Counted from the stretch's first letter, positions 36,774 through 47,200 are shown. The stretch: 54,721 nt of DNA from Acidobacteriota bacterium (GCA_026986725.1 JALSOA010000030.1:1-54721); one strand, 5' to 3'. Program-made: numbers and translations. The notes: a model not told the origin generated them from the letters alone.

Positions 36774-38069
36774 ATGATGAAAGATAGAAAAGCCTTTCTA
36801 AAGTTTCTTTTTTTATCATTGATAGGAATTTTTGTATTTTTTGTGCCGATAACAGTTTCAGGTAAAAAGACCATTCCCCTTGACCATATTATTGTGTTTT
36901 TCAGGCATTATTTTCCAGAATTATCAAAACTTATTGCCTTCCTTTTGCTTGCACTGGGGAGTTTTTACCCTGTTTTTTCAAAAGAGTATAAAAAGTCAAT
37001 TACAGACCTTGTTTTTACAATTTTAAAGGTTTTCGGTTTTATTTTTGCAGTTATGATAATTACAGGTAAAGGCTTTAAGGTTGTGCTTGAACCTTCAATA
37101 GGGGGGTTTTTGTTTGATAAGTTGGTGGTTTCTGTGGGGCTTATTGTCCCTGTGGGGGCAATATTTTTGTCTTTTTTGATTGATTACGGGTTATTGGAGT
37201 TTGTCGGGGTTTTGATGCAACCTTTTATGAAGCCTGTTTTTAAAACACCGGGAAGGAGTGCAATTGACGCTGTTGCATCGTTTGTGGGGAGTTATTCAAT
37301 AGGGCTGCTTATTACAGATAGGGTTTACAAAAAGGGGGTTTATTCAACGAAAGAGGCTGTAATTATTGCAACCGGGTTTTCAACAGTGTCTGCAACCTTT
37401 ATGATTATTGTTTGTAAGACCTTAAATTTAATGGCTTTCTGGAATACTTATTTCTGGGTAACCCTTTTTATTACCTTTGCAACAACTGCAATAACGGCAA
37501 GGCTTTACCCTGTAACCGGATTTTCAGAGAAAAAGAAGATTGATGAAAAAAAGATTGAGGTGAGTTTTAAGAAAGCGATTGAAGAGGCTGTAAATGCTTC
37601 AACTAAATCGGGAAGTGTTTTAAAAAATATAAAACAGAATTTCATTGACGGGATTAAACTTGCAGGCCAGATCCTTCCGTCAATTATGTCAATAGGATTG
37701 ATTGGGCTTGTTTTAGCGGATAGAACAAATTTCTTTGATATTTTCGGCTATGTGTTTTATCCCCTTACCTATTTGCTTCACTCTGCCCAGCCTGTGCTTC
37801 TGGCAAAGGCTTCTGCCCTGTCAATTAGCGAGATGTACCTTCCGGTTCTTATTTCGGCAAAGGGTTTGATTGAGACAAGGTTTGTTGTTGCAATTCTGTC
37901 TGTTTCAAGTATTCTCTTCTTTTCAGCATCCATTCCCTGCATTCTTGCAACAAGTATCCCCTTAAAGGTAAGGGATATTGTTTTAATCTGGTTTGAGAGG
38001 GTTGTGATTTCCCTTTTTCTTGCAATTCCTCTGACAAAGATTCTTATACTTTTGAATGTTATTCATTGA
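36774..38069 (+). CDS. YjiH-type membrane protein with nucleoside-recognition (gate) domains
   Basis: 431 residues from the ATG at 36774 (AGGGGGAAA before it; ATG 36777 equally possible); the open frame starts earlier at 36717 without support. About 10-11 hydrophobic helices. SIGLLITDRVYKKGVYSTKEAVIIATGFSTVSATFMI fits the gate domain of the YjiH family and is repeated in looser form in the second half (LPSIMSIGLIGLVLADRT). Substrate unknown. Its 3' end overlaps the convergent mtnA by 11 bases. Confidence 0.85.
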   Translation: MMKDRKAFLKFLFLSLIGIFVFFVPITVSGKKTIPLDHIIVFFRHYFPELSKLIAFLLLALGSFYPVFSKEYKKSITDLVFTILKVFGFIFAVMIITGKGFKVVLEPSIGGFLFDKLVVSVGLIVPVGAIFLSFLIDYGLLEFVGVLMQPFMKPVFKTPGRSAIDAVASFVGSYSIGLLITDRVYKKGVYSTKEAVIIATGFSTVSATFMIIVCKTLNLMAFWNTYFWVTLFITFATTAITARLYPVTGFSEKKKIDEKKIEVSFKKAIEEAVNASTKSGSVLKNIKQNFIDGIKLAGQILPSIMSIGLIGLVLADRTNFFDIFGYVFYPLTYLLHSAQPVLLAKASALSISEMYLPVLISAKGLIETRFVVAILSVSSILFFSASIPCILATSIPLKVRDIVLIWFERVVISLFLAIPLTKILILLNVIH

Positions 38070-39033
38070 AGTTAAATGGGGGATTGAAGACCCCTTTTTC
38101 TGTGATAAAGCCTGAAATAAGGTTGCCCGGTGTTATGTCAAAACCATAGTGTAAAACAGGGGATTTTTCTGGGATTATTGATTTTCCGTTTATGTAAGCA
38201 ACCTCATCCCTACCCCTTTCCTCAATTACAATTTCACTTCCCCTTTCAATTGAAAGGTCAAAGGTAGAAAGCGGTGCTGCAATGTAAAATGGGATTTTGT
38301 GGTGATTTGCAAGGACAGCAAGCATAAATGTGCCTATCTTGTTTGCCGTGTCCCCGTTTTTTGCAATTCTGTCTGCGCCAACAATTACCGCATCAACCTC
38401 ACCCCCTGACATTAAAAGCCCTGCGGTGTTGTCTGTTATTACAAAGTGTTCAATCCCTTCTTTTACCATTTCATAGGCGGTTAACCTTGCCCCCTGAAGG
38501 TAAGGCCTTGTTTCGTCAACAAATACCTTTTTTAGTTTTCTCTGTCTGTGCAAACTTCTTATAACCCCAAGGGCAGTGCCGTAATCCCCTGTTGCAAGGG
38601 CACCTGCATTGCAATGGGTTAATATAGAAACATTGTTTTCAAAAAGAGATGCTCCGTTTTCCCCTATTTTTTTGTTTCTTTCAATATCATCAAGGTGTAT
38701 CTCAATAGCCTTTTCTTTCAACTTTTCCGGTGAAAAACCGCAATCTTTTCCCTCTTCCATCATTAAATCAAGGGCCCATTTAAGGTTTACAGCGGTAGGC
38801 CTTGTGTTCAACAGGGTTTTGTATATGTATTCGGGGTTTTTGCCTTCCTTTACCCCTATTGCAAAGCCGTATGCAGCGGTTATCCCTATTGCAGGGGCTC
38901 CCCTTACAACCATATCTTTAATTGATTTAGCCACATCTTCAACAGTTTGACACACAATATAATTTTCCTCAAACGGGAGTTTTCTCTGGTCAAGCAAATG
39001 CAATTTATAGTTTTTAAAAGATATATGCCTCAT
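38059..39033 (-). CDS. mtnA: S-methyl-5-thioribose-1-phosphate isomerase
   Basis: 324 residues of the eIF2B-like fold. VRGAPAIGITAAYGFAIG near residue 42, LTHCNAGALATGDYGTALGVI with the catalytic Cys, DETRPYLQGARLTAYEM and GADRIAKNGDTANKIGT with the catalytic Asp mark it as MtnA of the methionine salvage pathway rather than an eIF2B-type regulator. No other salvage genes are adjacent. The ATG follows GGGGGTAAA. Convergent 11-base overlap with the YjiH-like gene. Confidence 0.95.
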   Translation of the reverse strand: MRHISFKNYKLHLLDQRKLPFEENYIVCQTVEDVAKSIKDMVVRGAPAIGITAAYGFAIGVKEGKNPEYIYKTLLNTRPTAVNLKWALDLMMEEGKDCGFSPEKLKEKAIEIHLDDIERNKKIGENGASLFENNVSILTHCNAGALATGDYGTALGVIRSLHRQRKLKKVFVDETRPYLQGARLTAYEMVKEGIEHFVITDNTAGLLMSGGEVDAVIVGADRIAKNGDTANKIGTFMLAVLANHHKIPFYIAAPLSTFDLSIERGSEIVIEERGRDEVAYINGKSIIPEKSPVLHYGFDITPGNLISGFITEKGVFNPPFNFNE

Positions 39034-39077
39034 TTTACCCCCTTTAATTTAGTCCATAGAAATTTTATTATGAATTG

Positions 39078-39106
39078 TTGACAAAAACAATTATCTTTTC
39101 TATTAT
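39078..39106 (+). promoter_or_regulatory. Promoter for tsaC and the sensor-like gene
   Basis: Perfect TTGACA at 39078-39083, 17-base spacer, TATTAT at 39101-39106, 26 bases before the tsaC start. It lies between divergent mtnA and tsaC. Confidence 0.75.
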
Positions 39107-39132
39107 TTAAGCAGATGATTTAAGGAGAAAGC

Positions 39133-39762
39133 ATGATAATTGAGGTCAATCAGCAGTTTGTACAACCAAGAAAATTAGAAAAAATTGTTGAAATTTTAAA
39201 CAATAATGGAATAATAATATATCCAACTGATACAATTTACGGAATAGGATGTTCAATCTTCTCTCAAAAAGGAATAGAAAGGATACGGCTGATAAAGGGG
39301 AGGGAGAAGAACAAATACTTTTCAATTCTATGTTACGACCTGAAAGACCTGTCAAAATACGCAAAGAATGTTTCAAATGAAGCCTATAAATTGATGAGAA
39401 GAATACTTCCAGGTCCCTATACCATAATTTTACACGCATCAAGAGAATTACCCAGGATACTGCATTCAAAGAGAAAAACTGTGGGGATAAGGGTACCAGA
39501 TCACACACTTTCAAGGGAAATTGTAAAAGAGTTAGGTCATCCGATAATTACAACAAGCGCAAATAGAAGCGGACAGGAGCCACTAAATGATCCTGAACTT
39601 TTAAATAAAGAGTTTGGCAACATGGTTGATGCAGTAATAGATGGAGGGGTTCTACCACCTGTCCCTTCCACTGTTATTGATCTTTCTGAACAACCTTTTA
39701 AGGTATTGAGGGAGGGAAAAGACCCTTTCGGAGTAATAAACCTATTGAAAGAAAATGCATGA
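39133..39762 (+). CDS. tsaC: L-threonylcarbamoyladenylate synthase (YrdC/Sua5 family)
   Basis: 209 residues, TsaC-type length without the Sua5 extension. IIYPTDTIYGIGCSIFSQKGIERI, KGREKNKYFSIL, LPGPYTIILHAS, TVGIRVPDHTLS and IITTSANRSGQEP are the expected substrate-binding motifs. It makes threonylcarbamoyl-AMP for t6A37 of ANN-decoding tRNAs. ATG with AAGGAGAAAGC. Its end overlaps the following gene by eight bases. Confidence 0.95.
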   Translation: MIIEVNQQFVQPRKLEKIVEILNNNGIIIYPTDTIYGIGCSIFSQKGIERIRLIKGREKNKYFSILCYDLKDLSKYAKNVSNEAYKLMRRILPGPYTIILHASRELPRILHSKRKTVGIRVPDHTLSREIVKELGHPIITTSANRSGQEPLNDPELLNKEFGNMVDAVIDGGVLPPVPSTVIDLSEQPFKVLREGKDPFGVINLLKENA

Positions 39763-41254
39763 GTTAGTTTTAACTTTAACCAATTCTTTACCATTTTCAA
39801 TTTTTCTTTTTGACAGCAGAGGAAATATAATCTTTATCAATCAATCGGCAAAACTTTTTCTTGAACACTTCAACATTGTGCCTCTATCCATTACACACTA
39901 CACCGATTTAAAAGGCATATTTCCAGAATTAGTACCAGAGATTGAAAGTTATTTCATAAATACATTCTCCGGGACAAGAACCATATACGGTTTCAAGTTT
40001 TCATCAAACTACATAGCAGACATAACACTGGTTCCATATTTCGAAAAAAGAGAATTTAAAAATTTAAGCATTATAATTGACGAAAAAACATCACATTATA
40101 AAAAAATAAACGCTTATCGTTTAAATTCATTATTTTTAAAAGATGTAATTGAAATAAAAGATGCTTCGTCTAATAATAAAAGAAAACTGTTTAAAAAAAC
40201 ACTTGACCTTTTAGAAACAATCACAGGCCAAAAGAAACTATTTGTGGAATTCGGAGAAAACCACAACACATTTTTCAGGGGTTTTGCAAAAAATGAAATA
40301 GAGAACCTTAAAAAATTGTCAAAAAATAAAGAATTTATAAATGAATTAAAAAATTTCTCCAAAAACAAACTTGTTGATAACATCTATTTCATCCCTGTAA
40401 AAAAGTTAGAAAAAAAAGGCCTGAAATTTAAAAACAACAGGAACAATGTTCTTATTTGCCTGATTAAAAAAGAGAAGGAAGAGTGTTTTGGGATTGTGGT
40501 AATTGAGTATCCGGAGGACTTTATACCCTATATTTCAATGATAGAACAACTATCTCTTTTCATGGAATTTGCACCACTTATATTAACCACTTACGAAAAC
40601 ACAAAGACTTTGCTTGAACAAAAGGATTTTATTCAAAGCATTATTGATTTTCTCCCTGAAAACATTATAGTGTGTGATAAAAACTTTGTGGTTGAGCATG
40701 CAAACAAAAATACTCAAAAAGAATTCAACATAAATATCACAAAAAGGCATCTATCAGACTTAGTTGATGAAAAAATGTTCAATGCCATCTATAGCATATC
40801 AAGAAATATACAGAAAGGTCACAAAGAAGAACAAAGCCAGATTATTATAAATAACAGATTTTTCAATGTACTGGTTTCCATGATAACCATTGCAAACAAA
40901 GAAAGATATCTAATAATCATTAAGGACATTACAGAAAAAAAACAAATGGAAAAACAACTATTTGAGGCTGAAAGATTAAACACTATAAAATCATTTCTTG
41001 TCACCGCAAACGACAGGATAAACAACCCGTTAATGGTAATGAGCACCAAACTTGACATACTTGAGACTATGTTGAAAAATGGCAGAATGGAAGATGAAAA
41101 CATCAAAAAGATCATATTTACCTTAAAACAGCAAATTGAAAATATCTCTCAAACACTTTTTGAACTTGAGTCATTGTCCGAGGTAAGAATAGTAAGTTAT
41201 GCTCACCTGAAAAACACCACCCAGATTCAACTGAAAAAAGGAAATAAACAATAG
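39755..41254 (+). CDS. PAS-GAF-PAS sensor protein with degenerate histidine-kinase dimerisation domain
   Basis: 499 residues, soluble. PAS-like 1 at about 8-110 (FLFDSRGNIIFINQSAKLFL), a GAF-like region at about 140-270, PAS 2 at about 285-395 (VCDKNFVVEHANKNTQKEF, then the YLIIIKDITEKKQMEKQLFEAE linker, given here in part) and a HisKA-like two-helix segment at about 400-475. The H-box reads ANDRINNPLMVM where active kinases have AHEINNPL, so the phosphoacceptor His is Asp420 and the next Glu is Arg. No HATPase domain follows. It therefore cannot act as a kinase and may be a dimeric sensor or scaffold. It overlaps tsaC by eight bases and is co-transcribed. Confidence 0.8.
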   Translation: MHELVLTLTNSLPFSIFLFDSRGNIIFINQSAKLFLEHFNIVPLSITHYTDLKGIFPELVPEIESYFINTFSGTRTIYGFKFSSNYIADITLVPYFEKREFKNLSIIIDEKTSHYKKINAYRLNSLFLKDVIEIKDASSNNKRKLFKKTLDLLETITGQKKLFVEFGENHNTFFRGFAKNEIENLKKLSKNKEFINELKNFSKNKLVDNIYFIPVKKLEKKGLKFKNNRNNVLICLIKKEKEECFGIVVIEYPEDFIPYISMIEQLSLFMEFAPLILTTYENTKTLLEQKDFIQSIIDFLPENIIVCDKNFVVEHANKNTQKEFNINITKRHLSDLVDEKMFNAIYSISRNIQKGHKEEQSQIIINNRFFNVLVSMITIANKERYLIIIKDITEKKQMEKQLFEAERLNTIKSFLVTANDRINNPLMVMSTKLDILETMLKNGRMEDENIKKIIFTLKQQIENISQTLFELESLSEVRIVSYAHLKNTTQIQLKKGNKQ

Positions 41255-41280
41255 ACTGAAAATTCAAAATAAATTATACT
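41252..41280 (+). promoter_or_regulatory. Candidate promoter of the pyr operon
   Basis: TAGACT at 41252-41257, 17-base spacer and TATACT at 41275-41280, about 25 bases before pyrK. Both hexamers deviate from consensus; no PyrR-type attenuator hairpin is visible in the short leader. Confidence 0.4.
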
Positions 41281-41304
41281 TTTTTCTGAAAAAAGGGGTG
41301 GAAG

Positions 41305-42051
41305 TTGAAACAGGCTCTTTTGTTTTTAAAGGATAAAAAAACCTACTTTGATTATGCAATATTAACCTTTTTAACTGAAGAAAATGATTTTTTAAAAGCA
41401 AAACCCGGAAATTTCTTTATGCTTCAGGCAAACACCTTGCTTAAAAAGCCTATAAGCGTTATGGAGTGCAATAAAAAAGACAAAATGCTTAAATTTTTAG
41501 TAAAAAAAGTAGGGAAAGGCACTGAATTTCTATACAACTTAAAACCGGGAGAAATAATTGATGCAGTTGGGCCATCTGGAAACACATTCCCCATTGATAA
41601 AAACAGTGAGTACATCCTTGTTGGGGGGGGAAGCGGTATTCCGCCCCTTTATTTTCTTTCAAAACAGTTAAATAAAGAAAAGTTTGTTGTTGTTTATGGG
41701 GGGAAAAGCAAGAAAGACATAGTCCCGATTTTCGGAAAATCATCTCCAACAATTATAACCACCGAAAGCGGTGATATAGGGACAAAGGGAACGGTTATTG
41801 ACGGGATAAAAAAGGCAATTGAGAAAAAGCGGTTTAAAAACCCTGTAATACTCTCCTGCGGGCCTGAGGGAATGGTTAAGGCTATAAAAAAATACTTTCC
41901 TCAATTTAAGCATTACACCTCACTTGAAAAATATATGGCCTGCGGGTTTGGGGTATGCCTTGGGTGTGTTGTTGAAACTGTTGATGGTTACAAAAGGGTG
42001 TGTGTTGACGGCCCTGTTTTTGACATAGAATACTTAAAGGATTTTTTATGA
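41305..42051 (+). CDS. pyrK: Dihydroorotate dehydrogenase electron-transfer subunit PyrK
   Basis: 248 residues of the ferredoxin-reductase type. N-terminal FAD barrel (AKPGNFFMLQ, then KPISVMECN), NAD-binding core (ILVGGGSGIPPLYFLSKQL), and C-terminal [2Fe-2S] site YMACGFGVCLGCVVE with a fourth Cys in KRVCVDGP. It passes electrons from PyrD to NAD+. TTG start with GGGGTGGAAG upstream. Overlaps pyrD by four bases (ATGA), matching the PyrK-PyrDB heteromer. Confidence 0.95.
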   Translation: MKQALLFLKDKKTYFDYAILTFLTEENDFLKAKPGNFFMLQANTLLKKPISVMECNKKDKMLKFLVKKVGKGTEFLYNLKPGEIIDAVGPSGNTFPIDKNSEYILVGGGSGIPPLYFLSKQLNKEKFVVVYGGKSKKDIVPIFGKSSPTIITTESGDIGTKGTVIDGIKKAIEKKRFKNPVILSCGPEGMVKAIKKYFPQFKHYTSLEKYMACGFGVCLGCVVETVDGYKRVCVDGPVFDIEYLKDFL

Positions 42052-42962
42052 AGTTAACGGTTGATTTGGGAAGAGGCCTTGTTTTAAAAAACCCTGTTCT
42101 CCTTGCAAGCGGCACATGCGGATACGGACTGGAGTTTGAAAACTTTTACCCGCTTTCTGAAATTGGAGGAATATGCACAAAAGGGCTTTCTTTTGAGTCC
42201 ATCAAAGGAAACCCCACCCCGAGGATAGTTGAAACATCCTGCGGAATGATAAACTCAATAGGGCTTCAAAATATTGGAGCAAAGGCATTTGTCAGCGAAA
42301 AACTGCCTGAATTAAGGGAAAAAGATACAGCAGTAATAGTCAATATTTTCGGTTATTCACTAAAAGAATACATCAAAGTTGTTAAATATCTTGAACAATT
42401 TGAGGGGATTGATGGGTTTGAGGTAAACATATCCTGCCCAAATGTTAAAAAGGGAGGAATACAGTTTGGAACAAACCCCAAAATGACTGCCAGTTTAGTA
42501 AAGGAATTGAGAAAAAGAACAGAAAAACACCTTATGGTAAAACTATCCCCAAATGTAACGGATATTACCGAATTTGCAAAAGTGTGTGAATTGGAGGGGG
42601 CTGACTCAATCTCCCTCATAAACACCCTGCTTGGAATGGGTGTTGATATTGAAAAAAGGGATTTTTTGATCAAAAGAAAGATGGGAGGGTTCTCAGGCCC
42701 TGCAATCAAACCAGTGGCTTTGAGAATGGTATATCAGGCAGTAAAAAGCGTTAAAATCCCTGTAATTGGAATAGGGGGAATAACAAATTACAAAGATGCA
42801 CTTGAATTTTTGTTAGTCGGGGCAAAGGCTGTTCAAATAGGCACTGCAAACTTCTTTAACCCAAAGGCAGGAAAAGAGGTAGTTGAAGGAATCAAATCCT
42901 TTTTAGAAAAGAAAAAAATAAATGACATAAACCAATGGATAGGGAGTATTAAAGATGAATAG
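42048..42962 (+). CDS. pyrD: Dihydroorotate dehydrogenase, class 1B catalytic subunit
   Basis: 304 residues. NPVLLASGTCGYG, GGICTKGLSFESIKGNPTPR, VNIFGYSLKEY, GFEVNISCPNVKKGG (the active-site Cys of class 1 enzymes is in this region), LMVKLSPNVTDI and IGIGGITNYKDALEFLLVGA. Class 1B partner of PyrK, using FMN and reducing NAD+. Its last eight bases overlap pyrF. Confidence 0.96.
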   Translation: MKLTVDLGRGLVLKNPVLLASGTCGYGLEFENFYPLSEIGGICTKGLSFESIKGNPTPRIVETSCGMINSIGLQNIGAKAFVSEKLPELREKDTAVIVNIFGYSLKEYIKVVKYLEQFEGIDGFEVNISCPNVKKGGIQFGTNPKMTASLVKELRKRTEKHLMVKLSPNVTDITEFAKVCELEGADSISLINTLLGMGVDIEKRDFLIKRKMGGFSGPAIKPVALRMVYQAVKSVKIPVIGIGGITNYKDALEFLLVGAKAVQIGTANFFNPKAGKEVVEGIKSFLEKKKINDINQWIGSIKDE

Positions 42963-43665
42963 ACTTGAAAGGGTAATTGTTGCACTGGATGTTGAAAACG
43001 GAGACAGGGCAATTGAGATTGTAAAAGAATGCAAACCTGAAATATCATACTTTAAAGTGGGAAAGCAGTTGTTTACAGCAGAAGGTCCGGCACTGATAAA
43101 AAGGCTAAAAGATGAAAATGTCAGGGTATTCCTTGATTTAAAATACCACGACATACCAAACACTGTGGCAAATGCCGTTATTGAGGCTGCAAAGTTAGGT
43201 GTTGATATGGTAAATATTCATCTTTCAGGCGGCGGCAAAATGGTGAAAACAACAGTGGAAAGGCTAAATGAGTTTTATCAAATAAACAACTTTAAACCCC
43301 TTTTAATTGGAGTGACTGTTCTTACATCTTTAGGTGATGAAGACTTAAAAGAGATTGGATTTGTCCATTCAACAAAAGAGATGGTTAAAAGGCTTGCTAT
43401 CTTAGGAAAAAACAACGGAGCAGACGGGGTTGTTTGCTCCCCTCACGAAATTGAAATAGTTAAAAACACCTGTGGTAAAGACTTTATCACAGTAACCCCA
43501 GGAATTAGACCGAACTTTGCTTTAACAAAAGACGATCAGAAGAGAATTATGACTCCGGGAATGGCATTTGAAAGGGGAACCGATTATATTGTAATAGGCA
43601 GGCCAATAACAAGGGCTGAATCCATAAAAGAGGCGGTGGAAAAACTTGCAGACAAACTCAGATGA
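42955..43665 (+). CDS. pyrF: Orotidine-5'-phosphate decarboxylase
   Basis: 236 residues, family I. VIVALDVENGDRAIEIV, YFKVGKQLF, VFLDLKYHDIPNTVANAV (catalytic Lys-Asp-Asp array), VTVLTSLGDED, GVVCSPHEIE, VTPGIRP and YIVIGRPITRAESI. Converts OMP to UMP. Starts inside pyrD and overlaps the next frame by 20 bases. pyrE and the earlier pyrimidine genes are not in the window. Confidence 0.96.
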   Translation: MNRLERVIVALDVENGDRAIEIVKECKPEISYFKVGKQLFTAEGPALIKRLKDENVRVFLDLKYHDIPNTVANAVIEAAKLGVDMVNIHLSGGGKMVKTTVERLNEFYQINNFKPLLIGVTVLTSLGDEDLKEIGFVHSTKEMVKRLAILGKNNGADGVVCSPHEIEIVKNTCGKDFITVTPGIRPNFALTKDDQKRIMTPGMAFERGTDYIVIGRPITRAESIKEAVEKLADKLR

Positions 43666-44161
43666 AATAGGTATTTTCACACATGGGAAGTTAACCCGCA
43701 GTTTTGCATTTTTAATCAGCGGTGTATCACTTTACTTTTATGCACATCAATTTGTTGTTGTAAGAGATTTATGGGAGAATTTAACCGCAAAAATGCTACT
43801 CTATCCTCAATCTGAGAACTTCTATTTTTTTTTAAAAATGCTGTCGAGCCTAAGCCTTGTGGTGGGGCTGATTATTGTACTTGCCATATATTACACACTG
43901 ATAGATGTATGGGGGTTAAAGGTAATAATAACACCCGACTGCCTAATTGTAATAAATACATTGATCAAAAAATTCCCTGGCACAGGAAAGATACCCTGTG
44001 AAGAGATAATTGAGATAAAAAAGGGAATCTTTAGATTTAAAATAGTTGGAGAAAAATGCACTGTAACCTTAAGTGGAGTGGAAAAGATAGATCTCTTATT
44101 CCACTTAATCTATGAATGCAAGAAAAGTAACCTTAAACACAAATTGCATGAATTCAAATAA
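43646..44161 (+). CDS. Small membrane protein, PH-like C-terminal region
   Basis: 171 residues. Two hydrophobic helices (about 20-40 and 65-90) and a C-terminal soluble beta-rich part (about 97-160) reminiscent of bacterial PH domains: WGLKVIITPDCLIVINTLIK, CEEIIEIKKGIFRF. This resemblance is weak. The likely TTG start at 43646 lies inside pyrF, with GGTGG seven bases before it. Coupled to the pyr operon by position; no functional link is evident. Confidence 0.65.
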   Translation: MQTNSDEIGIFTHGKLTRSFAFLISGVSLYFYAHQFVVVRDLWENLTAKMLLYPQSENFYFFLKMLSSLSLVVGLIIVLAIYYTLIDVWGLKVIITPDCLIVINTLIKKFPGTGKIPCEEIIEIKKGIFRFKIVGEKCTVTLSGVEKIDLLFHLIYECKKSNLKHKLHEFK

Positions 44162-44225
44162 TGTTTTTCTTTATTTTGTTTAAAAAAAATAATAAAATAG
44201 AGAAAAAAGCATTGGGTGGTGAACC

Positions 44226-47200
44226 ATGAAAAGAATTGTTATAGCATTGATAATTCCATTAGTTTTTATTCCAGCCATGTTTGGATCTCCAGGGAAAAAC
44301 TTTCACTCCATCCACTTTATTCAATTACAAAAATTCAAAAACACAATCCCAGAACCATTAAAAAGTGAAAAATACTTCAGGAAAATACCAAAAAACACGA
44401 CAACCCCACGGGTAAAAAGACAGGTTTTAGGGTATTACACCTACTGGAAAAGAGGGACATCAAATATCAGATGGGACCTTCTTACAATAATTGCTTACTT
44501 TTCAGCAGAACTCAATTCAGGTGGAGACATTACAAACCTTCACGGATGGCCATCATCTGCCCCAATAAATGAAGCACATGCCCACGGCGTCAAAGTTATT
44601 CTGACTGCCACTCTTTTCGGGGGAAGTTCAATAAGAACTTTGATTCAAAGCGAAACAAACAGGCAAAATTGCATACAGAACCTTTACAATCAGGTTGAAT
44701 CGGCGGGAGCAGACGGTATCTGTATTGATTTTGAAATGCCCTACTCCTCTGACAGGGAATACTTCAACACATTTATTCAGGAATTATCAGATTACTTCCA
44801 CACAAACATGCCAAAAAGCCTTGTGGTTGTTGACACCCCTGCCGTAAACTGGAACGACAGAATGGACTTCAACACATTAACAGATTATGCTGATTACCTT
44901 TTCATAATGGCCTACGATTACCATTATGCAGGTGGAGACCCAGGGCCTGTTTCACCTTTAAGTTACATCGACGGAAGTCCATGGCCAACATGGGCAAGCG
45001 TAAACAAAACAATATACAATTATATAAATGGCACATACGGTGTTGGAGATGCAAAAAAGCACAAATTGATACTTGGGGTTCCCTATTACGGTTACGATTG
45101 GCCTGCAAAAGCATGCGAAATCCCCACAGAGCAAAGATCAAACGCAAGCGCAGTAATATACACAACCGCTGTTGACAAAGCAAATCAGTACAACAGGGAA
45201 TGGGACGACTATTCACACACTCCATTTTACGATTACAATTGTTCAACCTCTCATCCTCACCAGGCCTGGTACGATGACGAGGTAAGCATAGGACTAAAGT
45301 ATGACCTCGTCAATCAGTACAACATTGGCGGAACCGGAATGTGGGCATTGAATTACGATGGAACAAGAACAGAACTATGGCAAACTCTGAGGCAAAAATT
45401 CGGATTTTATTACATAACGGCATCTGCAGGCGAACATGGAAGCATATCTCCATCAGGGGAAGTGATGGTTGATTACGGTAAAAGCATTACCTTTACAATA
45501 ACCCCCGAAAATGGCTACCACATAAAGGATGTTACAGTGGACGGGGTAAATCAGGGATCTATAACCACTTACACCTTTTCAAATGTAACTGAAGACCACA
45601 CCATATCCGTATCCTTTGAACAGGATCAAACTTCAAATTATACCATTACCGCAACCGCTCACCAGGGTGGCATTATAACACCATCAGGACAGATTGAAGT
45701 TAATGAAGGTGACTCAATAACATTTACAATCAAACCTGATGCAGGCCATCGGATAGAGCATGTTGAGGTTGACGGGTTGAATGAGGGGGCTATAACCACT
45801 TACACCTTTAACAATGTAACTGCTGACCACACCATTGACGCTTACTTTGAAGAAAACACCGTTAACAGTTACACCATTACTGCCACTGCTGAAAACGGCG
45901 GTTCAATTCAACCTTCTGGAAACATCACAGTAAATGATGGAGATGACATCACCTTTGTAATTACACCGGACAATGGATTCAGGATCAAGGATGTTAAAAT
46001 AGACGGAAAAAGCGCAGGGGTTGTTAACATCTATACCTTCACAGATGTTCATGAAAACCACACAATTCATGCTGAATTTACCGAAATTTCCGAAAACAGG
46101 TACCAGATAAAAGCATCAGCAGAGGGCGGTGGAAGCATATACCCATCGGGAACAATTGAGGTGACAGAAGGGGAAAACAAAACCTTTTCAATAGTTGCCG
46201 ACCCAGGTTACACTGTTGAAGAGGTTGATGTGGACGGAATAAACCAGGGAAGGATTACAACATATACTTTTAAAAAGGTGCAAGAAAATCATACAATTCA
46301 TGCAAGGTTTGCAAAATCGTCGGCCCCCGATCCTATATCTTTTTCCGCCTCAACATTCAGCGGGCTTACTCCTTTAACCGTTGATTTCACCTGTCAATTC
46401 TCAGACCCGGGTAATAGGGAAATAGTTAAGTATTACTGGAAGGTTGAGGGAGATTTCAACGGAACATTTGAAACAGAAGAACCACAGGTAAGTTTGATTT
46501 TTTATGACAGGGGAACTTATTACATAAAAGTGCTGGCAGAAAATGACCTGGGTTTGAAAGGAGAATCAAACTGCATTACAATACTCCCGGTAAACTTTGC
46601 AAGTTATCCTTTAAGCAAAAACGGTGAGTTTAATATAAAAGGCAGAACGGTTACAATTAATTCATACCTGATAAATCCTTTTCCTGACGATGCAAGGGTG
46701 TCACTAAAAAGAATAGACTCTAACGGTAATGTTATTGTAAAAAACCACACTTTAAAAGGTTACACAAAATTAAAACTATCTGATCTTATGGAAAATAAAT
46801 CCGAAAACCAGTACCAGTACTCTTTAAGTTCAAACTCATTTGTTCTTGTCTATTCAGATGTGAAGGGAGATCAACTCGGCGCCTGTGCCTATCAGGGGCT
46901 AAGTTTGCTCCCTCTTCTGTACATTCCCCACATTGCGGAGGAAACATACTACTGGGATACTGTTCTAAGCATAGGAAACAAAAACGAAAAGAACCTGATA
47001 GTGACGGTCAACAATGCAGGGGAATCTTACCCATCAGAGCTATCAAACCTTTTTATCATAAACAAACTTACGGATAATGTACCTGGATCAAAATGCTGGG
47101 GACAGGTAATAGATTCAAACATGTCAAATGTATTGAACGGCTTTGAGATCTTCATTCAAAAAGGGAACGATGGTGCGGCAATAACCTTAAACAATGCAGC

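Noticed and set aside
45408-46316. CRISPR-like periodicity
   Set aside because: The roughly 220-base period is protein-coding B-repeats with diverged DNA, not identical short repeats with unique spacers. No CRISPR array is seen anywhere in the window.
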